A stretch of DNA of 33,394 bases from Woeseiaceae bacterium (GTDB lineage: Bacteria > Pseudomonadota > Gammaproteobacteria > Steroidobacterales > Woeseiaceae). The notes beneath the pieces were generated by a model. That model was given only the letters and a program-made list of their open reading frames with translations. It was not told the DNA's origin and made no database searches. The stretch is taken from contig JASJBE010000046.1 of assembly GCA_030066655.1 (NCBI GenBank), forward strand, positions 1 to 33,394, in the 5' to 3' direction. The stretch's first letter is position 1. Every line of letters starts with the position of its first letter. The translations under genes and the position numbers were made by a program. Of this stretch, positions 21,205 through 29,690 are shown in pieces.

Positions 21205-21711
21205 CTATGGTCCTACCTCATCAGCGTAGTTCCACGAACCGATGATGCGCTTCTGCGGTTTGTGACGGCCGAGGTTCTCTTTGCTCCACTCGACGAACTT
21301 CGGCACGTTGACCTCGATGGGTACCTGCCAGACGTCTTCGCCGTAGAAGTGCACGGTGTACTCGTCCAGGTAGCCGGCCTCGCGTATGGCCCACAGTGTT
21401 TCGAGATAGTCGTCGCGAATGTCCGGGTTCTTCTCGAGCTTGCGCTCCCAGGTGTCCAGCAGCAGCATCCGCGCGGAGAACTCGCAGCCGTAGTCTGTGA
21501 CCCTCGCCGGGTTGTCGCCGCCGATGTCCAGCTGGCAGGCGCTGAGCATCAGCGTGTAGGCCACCCAGCTCTGCAAGACAGGGTCGTTATCTACAAACGC
21601 TTGCGGCGCGAGGTAAAAGGTATCCCCGTCGGTCACGTGGTCGCGCACGTAGACCTGGCTGTTGCAGCCGGCGAGAAACACCAGCAAGACCGGGATGAGT
21701 CGAACAATCAT
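21205..21711 (-). CDS. Putative lipoprotein of unknown function
   Basis: A 168-residue protein with a lipoprotein signal peptide: MIVRLIPVLLVFLAGC, lipobox LAGC with Cys16 as the lipidated residue. Asn at position +2 favours the outer membrane. The mature part is acidic and aromatic-rich, with conserved-looking stretches DHVTDGDTFYLAP, FSARMLLLDTWERKLEKNPD, DDYLETLWAIREAGYLDEYT and VPKFVEWSKENLGRHKPQKR. I do not recognise a family. It runs convergently to the TPR gene, 22 bases away, and divergently from glmU. Confidence 0.7.
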   Translation of the reverse strand: MIVRLIPVLLVFLAGCNSQVYVRDHVTDGDTFYLAPQAFVDNDPVLQSWVAYTLMLSACQLDIGGDNPARVTDYGCEFSARMLLLDTWERKLEKNPDIRDDYLETLWAIREAGYLDEYTVHFYGEDVWQVPIEVNVPKFVEWSKENLGRHKPQKRIIGSWNYADEVGP

Positions 21712-22022
21712 AGGCCCAAATCATACGGATTTCGCCGAAACAAAGCGTGACGAGTTGCCTAGCTCGACTATCTCACCGATTCCTGAGCGCTCGCTCGCCC
21801 GTTGCCCGCACAAGGCTCTGACCGACCAAACCCCACGAGTCGGAGAGATAGTCGGGTCAGATTACGCCTCCAACCGTGCATACATCACACTTCTTCGCAC
21901 AGTTATGGGCTTTGCTACATAAACTGACTCCACAGCGGTAAAATCGCGATCTCTTAAGACAAGGGATTCACTCTTGGGCCGCCTCTTCACCATCAAACCT
22001 GCTCCAGCCGGGCTGCCGACCG
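21712..22022. other. Intergenic region upstream of glmU
   Basis: About 310 bp between the lipoprotein start and glmU. I see no convincing gene. A TAAAAT at 21939-21944 could be a -10 box for glmU, but no good -35 lies at proper spacing (TTGCTA at 21912 is 21 bp away). glmU has no clear ribosome binding site. Confidence 0.4.
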
Positions 22023-23384
22023 ATGGCGCTTAGCGTTCTCATTCTCGCGGCTGGCCAGGGCACGAGGATGCGTTCCAACCTGCCGAAGGTGCTGCAGCCA
22101 CTCGCCGGGCAGCCGTTGCTTGCGCACGTCATCGCGACGGCGACGTCCCTGGACGCGGCCGACATCTGTGTGGTCTATGGCCATGGCGGCGGCGCCGTGC
22201 GCGACCGTTTCGACGGCTTGCCACTGCGCTGGGCGCTGCAGGCAGAGCAACACGGCACCGGCCACGCAGTCCAGCAGGCGATGCCGGAAACGCCGGACGA
22301 GAACCAGGTCCTGGTGCTGGCAGGTGACGTTCCGCTGCTGACCAAAGAAGCGCTCCAGGCATTGATAGGTGGATCCGCGCCCGGCGAGTTGAGCGTACTG
22401 ACCGTCGATATGGATGACCCGACGGGATATGGGCGTATCATTCGCGATGGTGATTCGGTGACGTCCATCGTTGAGCAAAAGGACGCCGACGAAGAGCAGC
22501 TCGAGATTCGGGAGATCAACACCGGCGTCATGCTGGCGTCGGCAGAGAATATGAAGCGCTGGCTGGCCGAGCTTAAGAACGACAATGCGCAGGGCGAGTA
22601 CTACCTGACCGACATCGTCGCGATGGCGGTCGATGAGGGCATTCGGGTCACCGGTATCAAGGCGCAGGATCCGGACGAGGTAATGGGCATCAACGATAAG
22701 AAACAACTGGCCGAGGCCGAGCGAGCACTGCAGAAAAAGCGCGTCGAGGAATTGATGGAACAGGGCGTCGGTTTCGCCGACCCCGCACGCGTCGACATAC
22801 GCGGGACGCTGACCTGCGGGTCGGATGTCTTCATCGATGTAAACGCCGTCATCGAGGGTGACGTACACCTCGGTGACAATACCGTCGTGGAGTCCAATAA
22901 CCTGATACGCGACAGCAAACTCGGCGCCAACAACATCATCCACTCCAATTGCCACATCGAGGGCGCCGTCACGGGCGACGCTTGCGAGATCGGGCCATTT
23001 GCCCGCCTGCGGCCCGGTGCGTCGCTGGCGAATAACGTCAAGGTCGGCAACTTCGTCGAGATCAAGAAGAGCACGATCGCGGACGGCAGCAAGGTCAACC
23101 ACCTGACCTACATCGGCGATGCGCAGATTGGCTCGACCGTCAACGTCGGCGCCGGCACGATTACCTGCAATTACGATGGCGCCAACAAACACCAGACCGT
23201 CATCGGCGACGGTGCATTCATTGGCTCGGGTGTCATGCTGGTCGCGCCGGTCAGCGTTGGTAAAGGCGCCGACATCGGCGCAGGCACGACGCTGACCAAG
23301 TCGGCGCCGGACGAGCAGCTGACGGTCGGACGGGCGCGGCAAGTGTCCGTCAAGGGCTGGCAGCGGCCCACGAAAGAAAAATGA
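22023..23384 (+). CDS. glmU: Bifunctional N-acetylglucosamine-1-phosphate uridyltransferase / glucosamine-1-phosphate acetyltransferase
   Basis: A 453-residue protein making UDP-GlcNAc for peptidoglycan and LPS. The N-terminal uridyltransferase domain has LILAAGQGTRMRSNLPKVLQ (7-26), the nucleotide-binding signature with Lys23. The C-terminal half is a left-handed beta-helix of hexapeptide repeats (about 250-430), carrying RPGASLANNVKVGNFVEIKK and the catalytic histidine in SKVNHLTYIGD. It is followed by glmS after 87 bp, the usual pair. Confidence 0.97.
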   Translation: MALSVLILAAGQGTRMRSNLPKVLQPLAGQPLLAHVIATATSLDAADICVVYGHGGGAVRDRFDGLPLRWALQAEQHGTGHAVQQAMPETPDENQVLVLAGDVPLLTKEALQALIGGSAPGELSVLTVDMDDPTGYGRIIRDGDSVTSIVEQKDADEEQLEIREINTGVMLASAENMKRWLAELKNDNAQGEYYLTDIVAMAVDEGIRVTGIKAQDPDEVMGINDKKQLAEAERALQKKRVEELMEQGVGFADPARVDIRGTLTCGSDVFIDVNAVIEGDVHLGDNTVVESNNLIRDSKLGANNIIHSNCHIEGAVTGDACEIGPFARLRPGASLANNVKVGNFVEIKKSTIADGSKVNHLTYIGDAQIGSTVNVGAGTITCNYDGANKHQTVIGDGAFIGSGVMLVAPVSVGKGADIGAGTTLTKSAPDEQLTVGRARQVSVKGWQRPTKEK

Positions 23385-23471
23385 GCAACGGTGTCGAGAG
23401 AACAATGACCAAAACTGTAGCGCTTGTAGCGCAGCCACAAGCTGGAAGAATCACAAGGAGCTCGCACTGAT

Positions 23472-25304
23472 ATGTGTGGAATCGTAGGCGCGATCGGAGA
23501 ACGCAACATCGTTCCCGTGCTCGTCGAAGGCCTGCGTCGTCTCGAGTACCGGGGCTATGACTCCGCGGGCGTCGCCGTTCAGCAGTATGACCAGACCATC
23601 GGTCTCAGCAAGACCGTCGGCAAGGTGGCGGAGCTCGACGAGAAGCTCAAAGCTGACCCGATGAAGGGGCGCCTCGGCGTCGCGCATACCCGTTGGGCAA
23701 CCCACGGCGGCGTGACCGACGCCAACGCGCATCCGCACCTGTCGGGCGATCGCGTCGCCGTCATTCATAACGGCATCATCGAGAACTACGAGTCGATCAA
23801 GAAAGACCTGATCGACAAGGGCTACGAGTTCCTGTCCGAGACGGATACCGAAGTTGCCGCACACCTCGTGCACGATTTCCTCAAACAGGGGCTGGATCTG
23901 ACCGAAGCCGTGCGCAAGTCGGTCGCCCAGTTCACCGGCGCGTTCGCGCTGCTGGTGTTCGACGCCGAAGACCCGGACCGTATCGTCGTCAGCCGTGTCG
24001 CCAGCCCGCTCGTCGTGGGCCTAGGTATCGGCGAGAATTTTGTCGCCAGCGGCGTGCCGGCATTGCTCCCGGTCACGCAGAAGTTCATCTACCTCGAGCA
24101 GGGCGATATCGCCGAGATCCGACGCGACGGTGTGAGCATCTTCAACGCCGATGGCGAGGCCGTTGAGCGAGAGGTGAACGAAACCCAGCTGACCAGCGAG
24201 TCGGCGGAGAAGGGCCAGTACAAGCACTTCATGCTGAAGGAGATCTTTGAGCAGCCGAGCGCGCTCGCCGACACGTTGTACGGACGCATCGAGAGCGGAC
24301 GAGTCGTAGCCGACTCGCTGGGGCCGATGGCCCACGAGCTGCTCTCGAAGGTGGAAAACATTCACATCGTCGCCTGCGGTACCAGCTATCATGCGGGCTG
24401 TGTGGGCAAGTACTGGATCGAGGCGCTCGCGCACGTGCCCTGCCTGGTCGAGATCGCGAGTGAGTATCGCTACCGACAGATCGTGGTGCCGAAGAACACG
24501 CTGTTCATCACGCTGTCTCAGTCCGGCGAGACGGCTGACACGCTGGAAGCGCTGCGGCTTGCGAAGGAGTCCGGTTACCTCGGGTCTCTGACGGTCTGCA
24601 ACAGCGCGCACAGTTCGATGGTTCGCGAGTCAGACCTCTGCATGATGACGCAGGCCGGCCCCGAGATCGGCGTTGCCAGCACGAAGGCGTTTACAACGCA
24701 GTTGTTGTCCATGTTGATTGTCACGCTGATGCTCGCCCGCCAGCGAGACATGAGCGAGGAAACCGAGGCCAAGCTGGTCCCGTACATCATGCACACCGCA
24801 GCCGCCGTTGAGGAGGCACTCGGTATGAATGACCGCCTGCAGGAACTTGCGGAAGATTTCTCCGAGAAGCACCACACGCTGTTCCTCGGCCGCGGTCCGA
24901 TGTGGCCGATTGCGATGGAGGGCGCGCTGAAGCTCAAGGAGATTTCCTACATCCATGCGGAGGCCTACGCCGCCGGCGAGCTGAAGCATGGCCCGCTCGC
25001 GCTGATCGACGAGGACATGCCGGTGGTCGTTGTCGCACCCAACAACGAGCTGCTGGACAAGCTCAAGTCGAACATGCAGGTAGTCAGGGCGCGAGGCGGC
25101 CAGCTCTACGTGTTTGCGGATAGCGAAACAGGTATCGAAAGCGAAGAAGGCGTGGTCGTGATCCCGATGCCGCACGCCAACCGGATTATCGCGCCGATCG
25201 TCTACACGGTGCCGTTACAGCTTTTGTCTTACCACGTCGCGGTACTCAAAGGGACGGGCGTCGACCAGCCGAGAAATCTCGCGAAGTCGGTGACAGTTGA
25301 GTAG
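23472..25304 (+). CDS. glmS: Glutamine-fructose-6-phosphate aminotransferase (isomerising)
   Basis: A 610-residue enzyme (E. coli 609) that makes glucosamine-6-phosphate from fructose-6-phosphate and glutamine. Met1 is followed by the nucleophile Cys2 (MCGIVGAIG) of the class II glutaminase domain. The two SIS sugar-isomerase domains include ACGTSYHAG and SQSGETADTLEAL. The C-terminal SYIHAEAYAAGELKHGPLAL holds catalytic Glu and His, and the end reads ARNLAKSVTVE-like (PRNLAKSVTVE), the conserved tail recognised at DNA level by Tn7 TnsD. AAGGAG precedes the start by 11 bases. Directly downstream begins an accessory region. Confidence 0.98.
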   Translation: MCGIVGAIGERNIVPVLVEGLRRLEYRGYDSAGVAVQQYDQTIGLSKTVGKVAELDEKLKADPMKGRLGVAHTRWATHGGVTDANAHPHLSGDRVAVIHNGIIENYESIKKDLIDKGYEFLSETDTEVAAHLVHDFLKQGLDLTEAVRKSVAQFTGAFALLVFDAEDPDRIVVSRVASPLVVGLGIGENFVASGVPALLPVTQKFIYLEQGDIAEIRRDGVSIFNADGEAVEREVNETQLTSESAEKGQYKHFMLKEIFEQPSALADTLYGRIESGRVVADSLGPMAHELLSKVENIHIVACGTSYHAGCVGKYWIEALAHVPCLVEIASEYRYRQIVVPKNTLFITLSQSGETADTLEALRLAKESGYLGSLTVCNSAHSSMVRESDLCMMTQAGPEIGVASTKAFTTQLLSMLIVTLMLARQRDMSEETEAKLVPYIMHTAAAVEEALGMNDRLQELAEDFSEKHHTLFLGRGPMWPIAMEGALKLKEISYIHAEAYAAGELKHGPLALIDEDMPVVVVAPNNELLDKLKSNMQVVRARGGQLYVFADSETGIESEEGVVVIPMPHANRIIAPIVYTVPLQLLSYHVAVLKGTGVDQPRNLAKSVTVE

Positions 25305-25336
25305 GCTTGCGTGGAGTACACAGTAGTTTCTGGTAA

Positions 25337-25350
25337 TTAAAAGTGTCGGA
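25337..25350 (+). repeat. Short tag TTAAAAGTGTCGGA, direct copy 1
   Basis: A 14-bp tag 32 bp after the glmS stop. An identical copy is at 25357, a one-base variant (GCGTCGGA) at 25422, and an inverted variant at 29576. It lies outside the inverted-repeat-bounded cassette. Confidence 0.65.
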
Positions 25351-25356
25351 TAGCAT

Positions 25357-25370
25357 TTAAAAGTGTCGGA
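25357..25370 (+). repeat. Short tag TTAAAAGTGTCGGA, direct copy 2
   Basis: Identical to the copy 20 bp upstream and followed by GATTT. The 20-bp period and AT-rich head with a GTCGGA tail suggest repeat insertion or duplication at the edge of the accessory region. Confidence 0.65.
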
Positions 25371-25419
25371 GATTTCCGTTAAGTCTATGTTCCGATAAGG
25401 AATGCCGTCTGAAGATTGC

Positions 25420-25441
25420 AATTAAAAGCGTCGGAGATCGG
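25420..25441 (+). repeat. Left 22-bp inverted repeat of the cassette
   Basis: The core is TTAAAAGCGTCGGAG (25422-25436). The 22-bp stretch matches the reverse complement of 29570-29591 at 21 of 22 positions, with one A/G difference. The pair encloses the AraC-SDR-AKR-hydrolase genes and their terminator. No target-site duplication is evident beside it. Confidence 0.75.
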
Positions 25442-25551
25442 TTCAGCAGCCAGTGTCGAGTCGACAACAACCGCACAGGAAACTCTGCGTAGAATGACGG
25501 TTACTGACCCACTGGCATTGAAGCCACTTCGGACGCTACTCTTCGCTGGTA

Positions 25552-26436
25552 ATGCCGAACCGCTACCAGGACAACTACCCGACAGAGCCGCTACTTGATA
25601 GTGCAGCGATGACGCGTCCGTCAGCGGTCGATCTGCTGACGCTTGAGTACTTTGAAGCGGAACCTGCCAGCATGCCGCCGCAGCGCTACGCACAACATCA
25701 CGTGTTACTCAATCTGAAGCCCAAGCCATACCGCTCTGAGAACTGGCGAAATGGAGAACATCGCGATTTCATGCTGAACCAACATGAGATCATCGTGACG
25801 CCGGCAGGCATGGAATCAGGCTGGCGTTGGCATGAGCGGTCTCAGGTTATTGTCATCACGTTGGAACCTGATCGTCTGGAAAGATTCGCCCAAACAGAAC
25901 TCGGCATTCTTCTGACCGGTTCGCAACTTGCGAACAAGCCGCTTCTTCTGGATCCAGACATCTGTGCAGCGGGGCTGCAGCTGAAAGAGGCCCTGGAGAC
26001 AAAGACCTTTGGCTCGGATCTGATGTTCGAGTCTCTGGCGCGCGTGTTTCTGATCAAGTTGATCCAGCGCTACGGCGAAACCCTGGAAGAGGACTATGAA
26101 TTCAGTCGGCGGTTTTCCGCCCAGCACTACAAGCGTGTCTTGGATTTTGTCGCAGACAACTATGGTAGGACGCTCTCGCTCGAAGAATTAGCAGGCGAAG
26201 CAGCGCTGAGTCCATCCCACTTTTCTCGCCTGTTCAAAGAAACGATCGGATCAAGCCCGATGCAATTCGTCATGTCATTTCGAATCGAACGTGCCAAAGA
26301 GGCGCTGCGCGATCGTACGAAGACACTCGTCGACATCGCCACGCAATGCGGTTTTTCGGATCAGGCGCATTTCTCAAGATCCTTCAAGGCGTCGGTTGGA
26401 CAATCGCCGAGCGCTTACCGAAAGACGGTCACTTAG
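25552..26436 (+). CDS. AraC-family transcriptional regulator
   Basis: A 294-residue regulator. The N-terminal part (to about 185) has a cupin-like sensing character, with WRNGEHRDFMLNQHEIIVTP and GMESGWRWHERSQVIVITLEPDRL. The C-terminal 100 residues hold the double helix-turn-helix of the AraC/XylS family: LSLEELAGEAALSPSHFSRLF then TLVDIATQCGFSDQAHFSRS, ending FKASVGQSPSAYRKT. It is the first gene of the inverted-repeat cassette and likely controls the three enzyme genes behind it in response to a small molecule. An in-frame ATG at 25609 is an alternative start; neither has a good ribosome binding site. The inducer is unknown. Confidence 0.88.
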   Translation: MPNRYQDNYPTEPLLDSAAMTRPSAVDLLTLEYFEAEPASMPPQRYAQHHVLLNLKPKPYRSENWRNGEHRDFMLNQHEIIVTPAGMESGWRWHERSQVIVITLEPDRLERFAQTELGILLTGSQLANKPLLLDPDICAAGLQLKEALETKTFGSDLMFESLARVFLIKLIQRYGETLEEDYEFSRRFSAQHYKRVLDFVADNYGRTLSLEELAGEAALSPSHFSRLFKETIGSSPMQFVMSFRIERAKEALRDRTKTLVDIATQCGFSDQAHFSRSFKASVGQSPSAYRKTVT

Positions 26437-26645
26437 GACGACCGCAATTCAAGGCACGGGCGCAGCGCGAGGCTGATGTCCTTTTTGTGCGACGCCAACG
26501 CAAACTGCCGATCGGGGACCGTCATTTCGAGTAGGTGGCGCGCAGTCTTGGCGTGATCATTCAAAACACGCGCAATTCTCGACAAGTCACCGACGCTCGA
26601 AAACGAGATACTTTCTCCATCGAATGATGTTTGAAGGAGCTCCCA
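26437..26645. other. Gap between the AraC gene and the SDR gene
   Basis: About 210 bp with no recognised gene. It is the natural place for a promoter controlled by the regulator, but I see no clear -35/-10 pair. Its last bases, TTTGAAGGAGC (26630-26640), recur exactly before the hydrolase gene. Confidence 0.4.
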
Positions 26646-27338
26646 ATGAGCGAGACAAAGCGTACCGCCCTGGTGACTGGGGCGAATCGGGGCATCGGAC
26701 TAGCGATTGCACGCGCACTAGCTGAAAAGCCGGGCATGCAAGTCATTGCCGCAGCGCGGAAGCTACCTGATGCGGAGCAAGCAGCCGCTGAGATCGGCCA
26801 CGACTCGGTTGGGGTACACCTGGATCTCAGCAATCCCGTCGACGTATCTGACCGTGCCCGCGAGCTGCTTGGCGAGTTCGGCCAGATTGACATACTGATC
26901 AACAACGCCGGGGTTCTGACACCGGGCAGTGCTTCCGAGATTTCCGTTGAAGACTTGGCGGAGTCGCTGAACGTCAATGCCGCCTCACCGTTCGCGTTGA
27001 TGCGAGCGCTCGGCCCGTCTATGCGTGAAAGAGGGTGGGGCCGCATCGTTAATGTGTCCTCTGGCTGGGGCTCGTTTGATGAAGGTCTGTCCGGTCCCGC
27101 AGCTTACTCGATCAGTAAAGCGACGCTGAACGCGGCAACTCTCTCGATGGCCCAGGCACTGGGTCCCAGCGTCAAAGTCAACGCCGTATGCCCGGGGTGG
27201 GTTCGGACGCGAATGGGCGGCCTCGCAGCATCCCGCTCGCCAGAGGCCGCGGCTGACACGCCAGTGTGGCTCGCCACGTTACCGGCTGATGGCCCCTCAG
27301 GTGGCTTCTTTCGGGATCGCCGCCTGATCGAGTGGTGA
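26646..27338 (+). CDS. Short-chain dehydrogenase/reductase (SDR)
   Basis: A 230-residue classical SDR using NAD(P)H. The cofactor motif TGANRGIG is at 11-18, NNAG at 86-89, the catalytic serine about 138-139 (NVSSGWGS), and YSISK at 154-158 supplies Tyr154 and Lys158. CPGWVRTRMGG follows at about 182. The ATG at 26646 is used because AAGGAG precedes it by 6 bases; a TTG at 26631 would include the ribosome binding site. The substrate cannot be predicted. It is followed after 52 bp by an aldo/keto reductase, suggesting a joint carbonyl-reducing or detoxifying role. Confidence 0.92.
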   Translation: MSETKRTALVTGANRGIGLAIARALAEKPGMQVIAAARKLPDAEQAAAEIGHDSVGVHLDLSNPVDVSDRARELLGEFGQIDILINNAGVLTPGSASEISVEDLAESLNVNAASPFALMRALGPSMRERGWGRIVNVSSGWGSFDEGLSGPAAYSISKATLNAATLSMAQALGPSVKVNAVCPGWVRTRMGGLAASRSPEAAADTPVWLATLPADGPSGGFFRDRRLIEW

Positions 27339-27390
27339 GCCTCGATTGGCAACCAAAACACCAACACTCGGCAAACAGGAGGATTAGAAA

Positions 27391-28344
27391 ATGAAACGGC
27401 GAACACTGGGCTCACAGGGTCTGACGGTCTCGGCGATTGGCCTGGGTTGTATGGGCATGACGTGCGTTTACGGCACGCCGGACGAAGCAGGCGGCCAGCG
27501 CACGATTCAGCGAGCGCTGGATCATGGCGTGACCTTTTTCGACACCGCCGAGATGTACGGACCGCATATCAACGAGCGTCTTGTCGGCCGGGCCTTAAAA
27601 GGCCGTCGCGATGAGGCCATCATCGCCACCAAATTTGGGGTCTCGGTTGAGGACGGGACTACCCATTTCGACAGTCGACCAGAAAACGTCCATGCATCAT
27701 GTGATGCCTCGTTGGCGAGACTCGGCGTCGATCACATTGATCTGTACTACCAGCATCGACTGGACCCGAACACCCCCATCGAAGAGACGATGGGCGCACT
27801 GTCTGAGCTCGCAAGCAGTGGAAAAATCGGCCACATCGGATTATCCGAAGTCGATGCCGAGACAATCCGGCGCGCTCATGCCGTGCATCCGGTCGCCGCC
27901 GTGCAGAGCGAGTATTCCCTTTGGACACGCGATGTTGAGGACAGCGTACTACCGACGCTGCGTGAACTCGGGATCGGCCTAGTGCCCTACAGCCCATTGG
28001 GTCGTGGTTTTCTGACCGGCAGCATCAAAGCCGCGTCAGACCTCTCAAAAGGCGATTGGCGCAGCGGAAACCCGCGCTTCCAAGGCGGCAACCTGGATGC
28101 CAATTTGGAACTGGTCAAAGCCGTCGAAATGCTGGCGAGCGAGAAGGGCGCCACACCGGCGCAGGTCGCGCTCGCTTGGCTGCTGCACCAAGACCCTCAC
28201 ATCGTGCCGATCCCAGGTACGAAGCGCGAGCGTGTTATGGCAGAAAACGCCGCCGCCGCCGATCTGGTGCTTGAGGCCGACGAACTCGCCCAGCTGACAT
28301 CGATCTTCGATCCATCAGCGGTCTCCGGTGGCCGATATGCCTGA
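27391..28344 (+). CDS. Aldo/keto reductase
   Basis: A 317-residue (beta/alpha)8-barrel NADPH-dependent reductase. The catalytic tetrad can be assigned: Asp51, Tyr56, Lys81 and His122 (DTAEMYG, TKFG, YYQHRLD). The start [21 protein letters not shown] and the region [13 protein letters not shown] are characteristic of the AKR13/YakC-like group active on aldehydes. [16 protein letters not shown] near the C-terminus binds the cofactor phosphate. An AGGAGG ribosome binding site precedes the ATG. It is the third gene of the cassette. The natural substrate is unknown. Confidence 0.93.
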   Translation: MKRRTLGSQGLTVSAIGLGCMGMTCVYGTPDEAGGQRTIQRALDHGVTFFDTAEMYGPHINERLVGRALKGRRDEAIIATKFGVSVEDGTTHFDSRPENVHASCDASLARLGVDHIDLYYQHRLDPNTPIEETMGALSELASSGKIGHIGLSEVDAETIRRAHAVHPVAAVQSEYSLWTRDVEDSVLPTLRELGIGLVPYSPLGRGFLTGSIKAASDLSKGDWRSGNPRFQGGNLDANLELVKAVEMLASEKGATPAQVALAWLLHQDPHIVPIPGTKRERVMAENAAAADLVLEADELAQLTSIFDPSAVSGGRYA

Positions 28345-28357
28345 GCAAAATCGTGCA

Positions 28358-28372
28358 AAACGATGATCGTTT
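28358..28372. promoter_or_regulatory. Palindrome between AKR and hydrolase genes
   Basis: AAACGATGATCGTTT is a perfect 7-bp inverted repeat around one base, 14 bases after the AKR stop and about 90 before the hydrolase start. It could be an operator or a weak RNA hairpin; nothing links it to a particular regulator. Confidence 0.3.
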
Positions 28373-28461
28373 CGTTCAATCCGCGAGCCCGCCGAATCCC
28401 TAAGCTAAGTCTCAAGGTCGAGCAACGACATTTTGAACCCAACATTTGAAGGAGCATGGTC

Positions 28462-29334
28462 ATGGAAAAAGTCACCTTTAACGTCGCTGATACAAAACTC
28501 GTAGGGGATCTTTACACGCCGGCACAAGACGGCCTCCGCCCTGCGGTTGCGATCATTGGCCCGATGACCTACCAGAAAGAGCAAGCGCCGACCCAATATG
28601 CGAAACGTCTTGCCGAAGCTGGCTTTGTCGCGCTGGCCTACGACAGCCGCTACCGCGGCGAGAGTGGCGGCGAGCCCCGCGCCTGGGAGAACCCGTTCCA
28701 CAAGGTCGAAGACCTGAAGGCCGCTGTCGCCTATCTGAAGTCACGCGATGATGTCGATGCAGAGCAGGTCTCCATCTTGGCGATCTGCCAGGGCAGCTCG
28801 ATTGCATTCCGCGCGGCTGGCGAACTCGAAGGCGTCCACGCACTCGCGACAATCGCTGGCCACTACCGCGATCATGAGGGGGACATCGAGTGGCTGACGC
28901 AGGAAGGATATGATGCGCGAAAAGCGCAGGGCGAAGCTGCCAAAGCGAAGTTCGCGAAAACCGGTGAAGTGGACTACATCAAGGGTGTCGATCAAACCGA
29001 TATGAACGTCGGTATGCCGGGCGACTTCGTTTGGGAATGGTACCAGCCCTGGGCGGATCGCAATCAGTGGGAAAACCGCTACGCGGTAATGAGCGATGCC
29101 GATCTTTTGAGCTACGACTCAATCGGCGCCGCTGAAGGTCTCACGGCTCCTTGGCTTATGATCCACGGTGACAACTGCTTCTTGCCGAGCGCTGCGAAGC
29201 GCCATATGGAAGCTGTACCGACCGGGACGAAAACCAAGACGGTCTGGGACGAAACGCCGCACCTTGCGTACTACGATCAAGACGACGTTATCGACCGCGC
29301 GAGTAGTGAAGTTATTACCTGGTTTCGGAAGTAG
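28462..29334 (+). CDS. Alpha/beta hydrolase (dienelactone hydrolase/YcjY-like)
   Basis: A 290-residue cytoplasmic alpha/beta hydrolase. The nucleophile elbow reads ILAICQGSS, placing Cys109 where most relatives have Ser, as in dienelactone hydrolases. Asp237 (MIHGDNCFLP) and His267 (ETPHLAYYD) complete the probable triad. The oxyanion region includes YDSRYRGESGGEPR near 60-73. The ATG at 28462 is chosen because AAGGAG ends 7 bases upstream; the ATG at 28456 lies only 1 base from it. It is the last gene before a strong terminator. A role in hydrolysing esters or lactones alongside the two reductases is inferred. Confidence 0.87.
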   Translation: MEKVTFNVADTKLVGDLYTPAQDGLRPAVAIIGPMTYQKEQAPTQYAKRLAEAGFVALAYDSRYRGESGGEPRAWENPFHKVEDLKAAVAYLKSRDDVDAEQVSILAICQGSSIAFRAAGELEGVHALATIAGHYRDHEGDIEWLTQEGYDARKAQGEAAKAKFAKTGEVDYIKGVDQTDMNVGMPGDFVWEWYQPWADRNQWENRYAVMSDADLLSYDSIGAAEGLTAPWLMIHGDNCFLPSAAKRHMEAVPTGTKTKTVWDETPHLAYYDQDDVIDRASSEVITWFRK

Positions 29335-29358
29335 TCGGCAACTCCGATCAGATTCGAC

Positions 29359-29396
29359 GCATAGCCGCCTGCAGTCTTAGGTGGCTATGCTCTTCT
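29359..29396 (+). terminator. Intrinsic terminator after the hydrolase gene
   Basis: GCATAGCCGCCT (29359-29370) pairs with AGGTGGCTATGC (29379-29390) over 12 bp including one G-T pair, with loop GCAGTCTT, followed by TCTTCT. It is one of the strongest hairpins in the window. It lies 24 bases after the hydrolase stop and inside the cassette. Confidence 0.75.
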
Positions 29397-29569
29397 GATT
29401 GATAGGTCTCGACCTAGAAATCGCCACTGGAAAGCGGCTTGTATTCGTTATGGGCGACGCTGTTGAGGATGCATAACAGAATTCTGACTGGATGGTTCTG
29501 GCCGTTGGCGGAAACTCGCTGTTTCACCAGTCAGAGGCTCGAGCGAACGCTTCGTTATCAACGGACAGT

Positions 29570-29591
29570 CCGACCTCCGACGCTTTTAATT
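29570..29591 (-). repeat. Right 22-bp inverted repeat of the cassette
   Basis: The core is CTCCGACGCTTTTAA (29575-29589), the reverse complement of the left repeat at 25420-25441, with one mismatch in 22. It is followed by an A-run and AT-rich DNA. The enclosed segment is about 4.17 kb. Confidence 0.75.
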
Positions 29592-29690
29592 ACAAAAAAA
29601 CGCGTCGAGCGGGACGTATAACCAATATCTTAAGGATGAGATTCCGACCACTCTAATTACCATAGAGCAACAGTTGTGAATCTCAGGATG

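Noticed and set aside
21205..21711. Thermonuclease-like DGDT motif in the lipoprotein
   Set aside because: DHVTDGDTFYL resembles the VxDGDT start of staphylococcal nuclease folds, but the downstream catalytic Arg and Glu pattern is not seen.
23422..23442. Regulatory hairpin in the glmS leader (GCTTGT/ACAAGC)
   Set aside because: Only a 6-bp stem with a 9-base loop; nothing resembles a glmS ribozyme or a known small-RNA target.
25305..25420. Tn7-type insertion at attTn7
   Set aside because: The location fits, but no tnsABCD genes, no TGT/ACA Tn7 ends and no multiple 22-bp Tn7-style binding sites are visible.
25461..25495. Promoter for the AraC gene (TCGACA and TAGAAT)
   Set aside because: Spacing is 23 bp, too long to accept.
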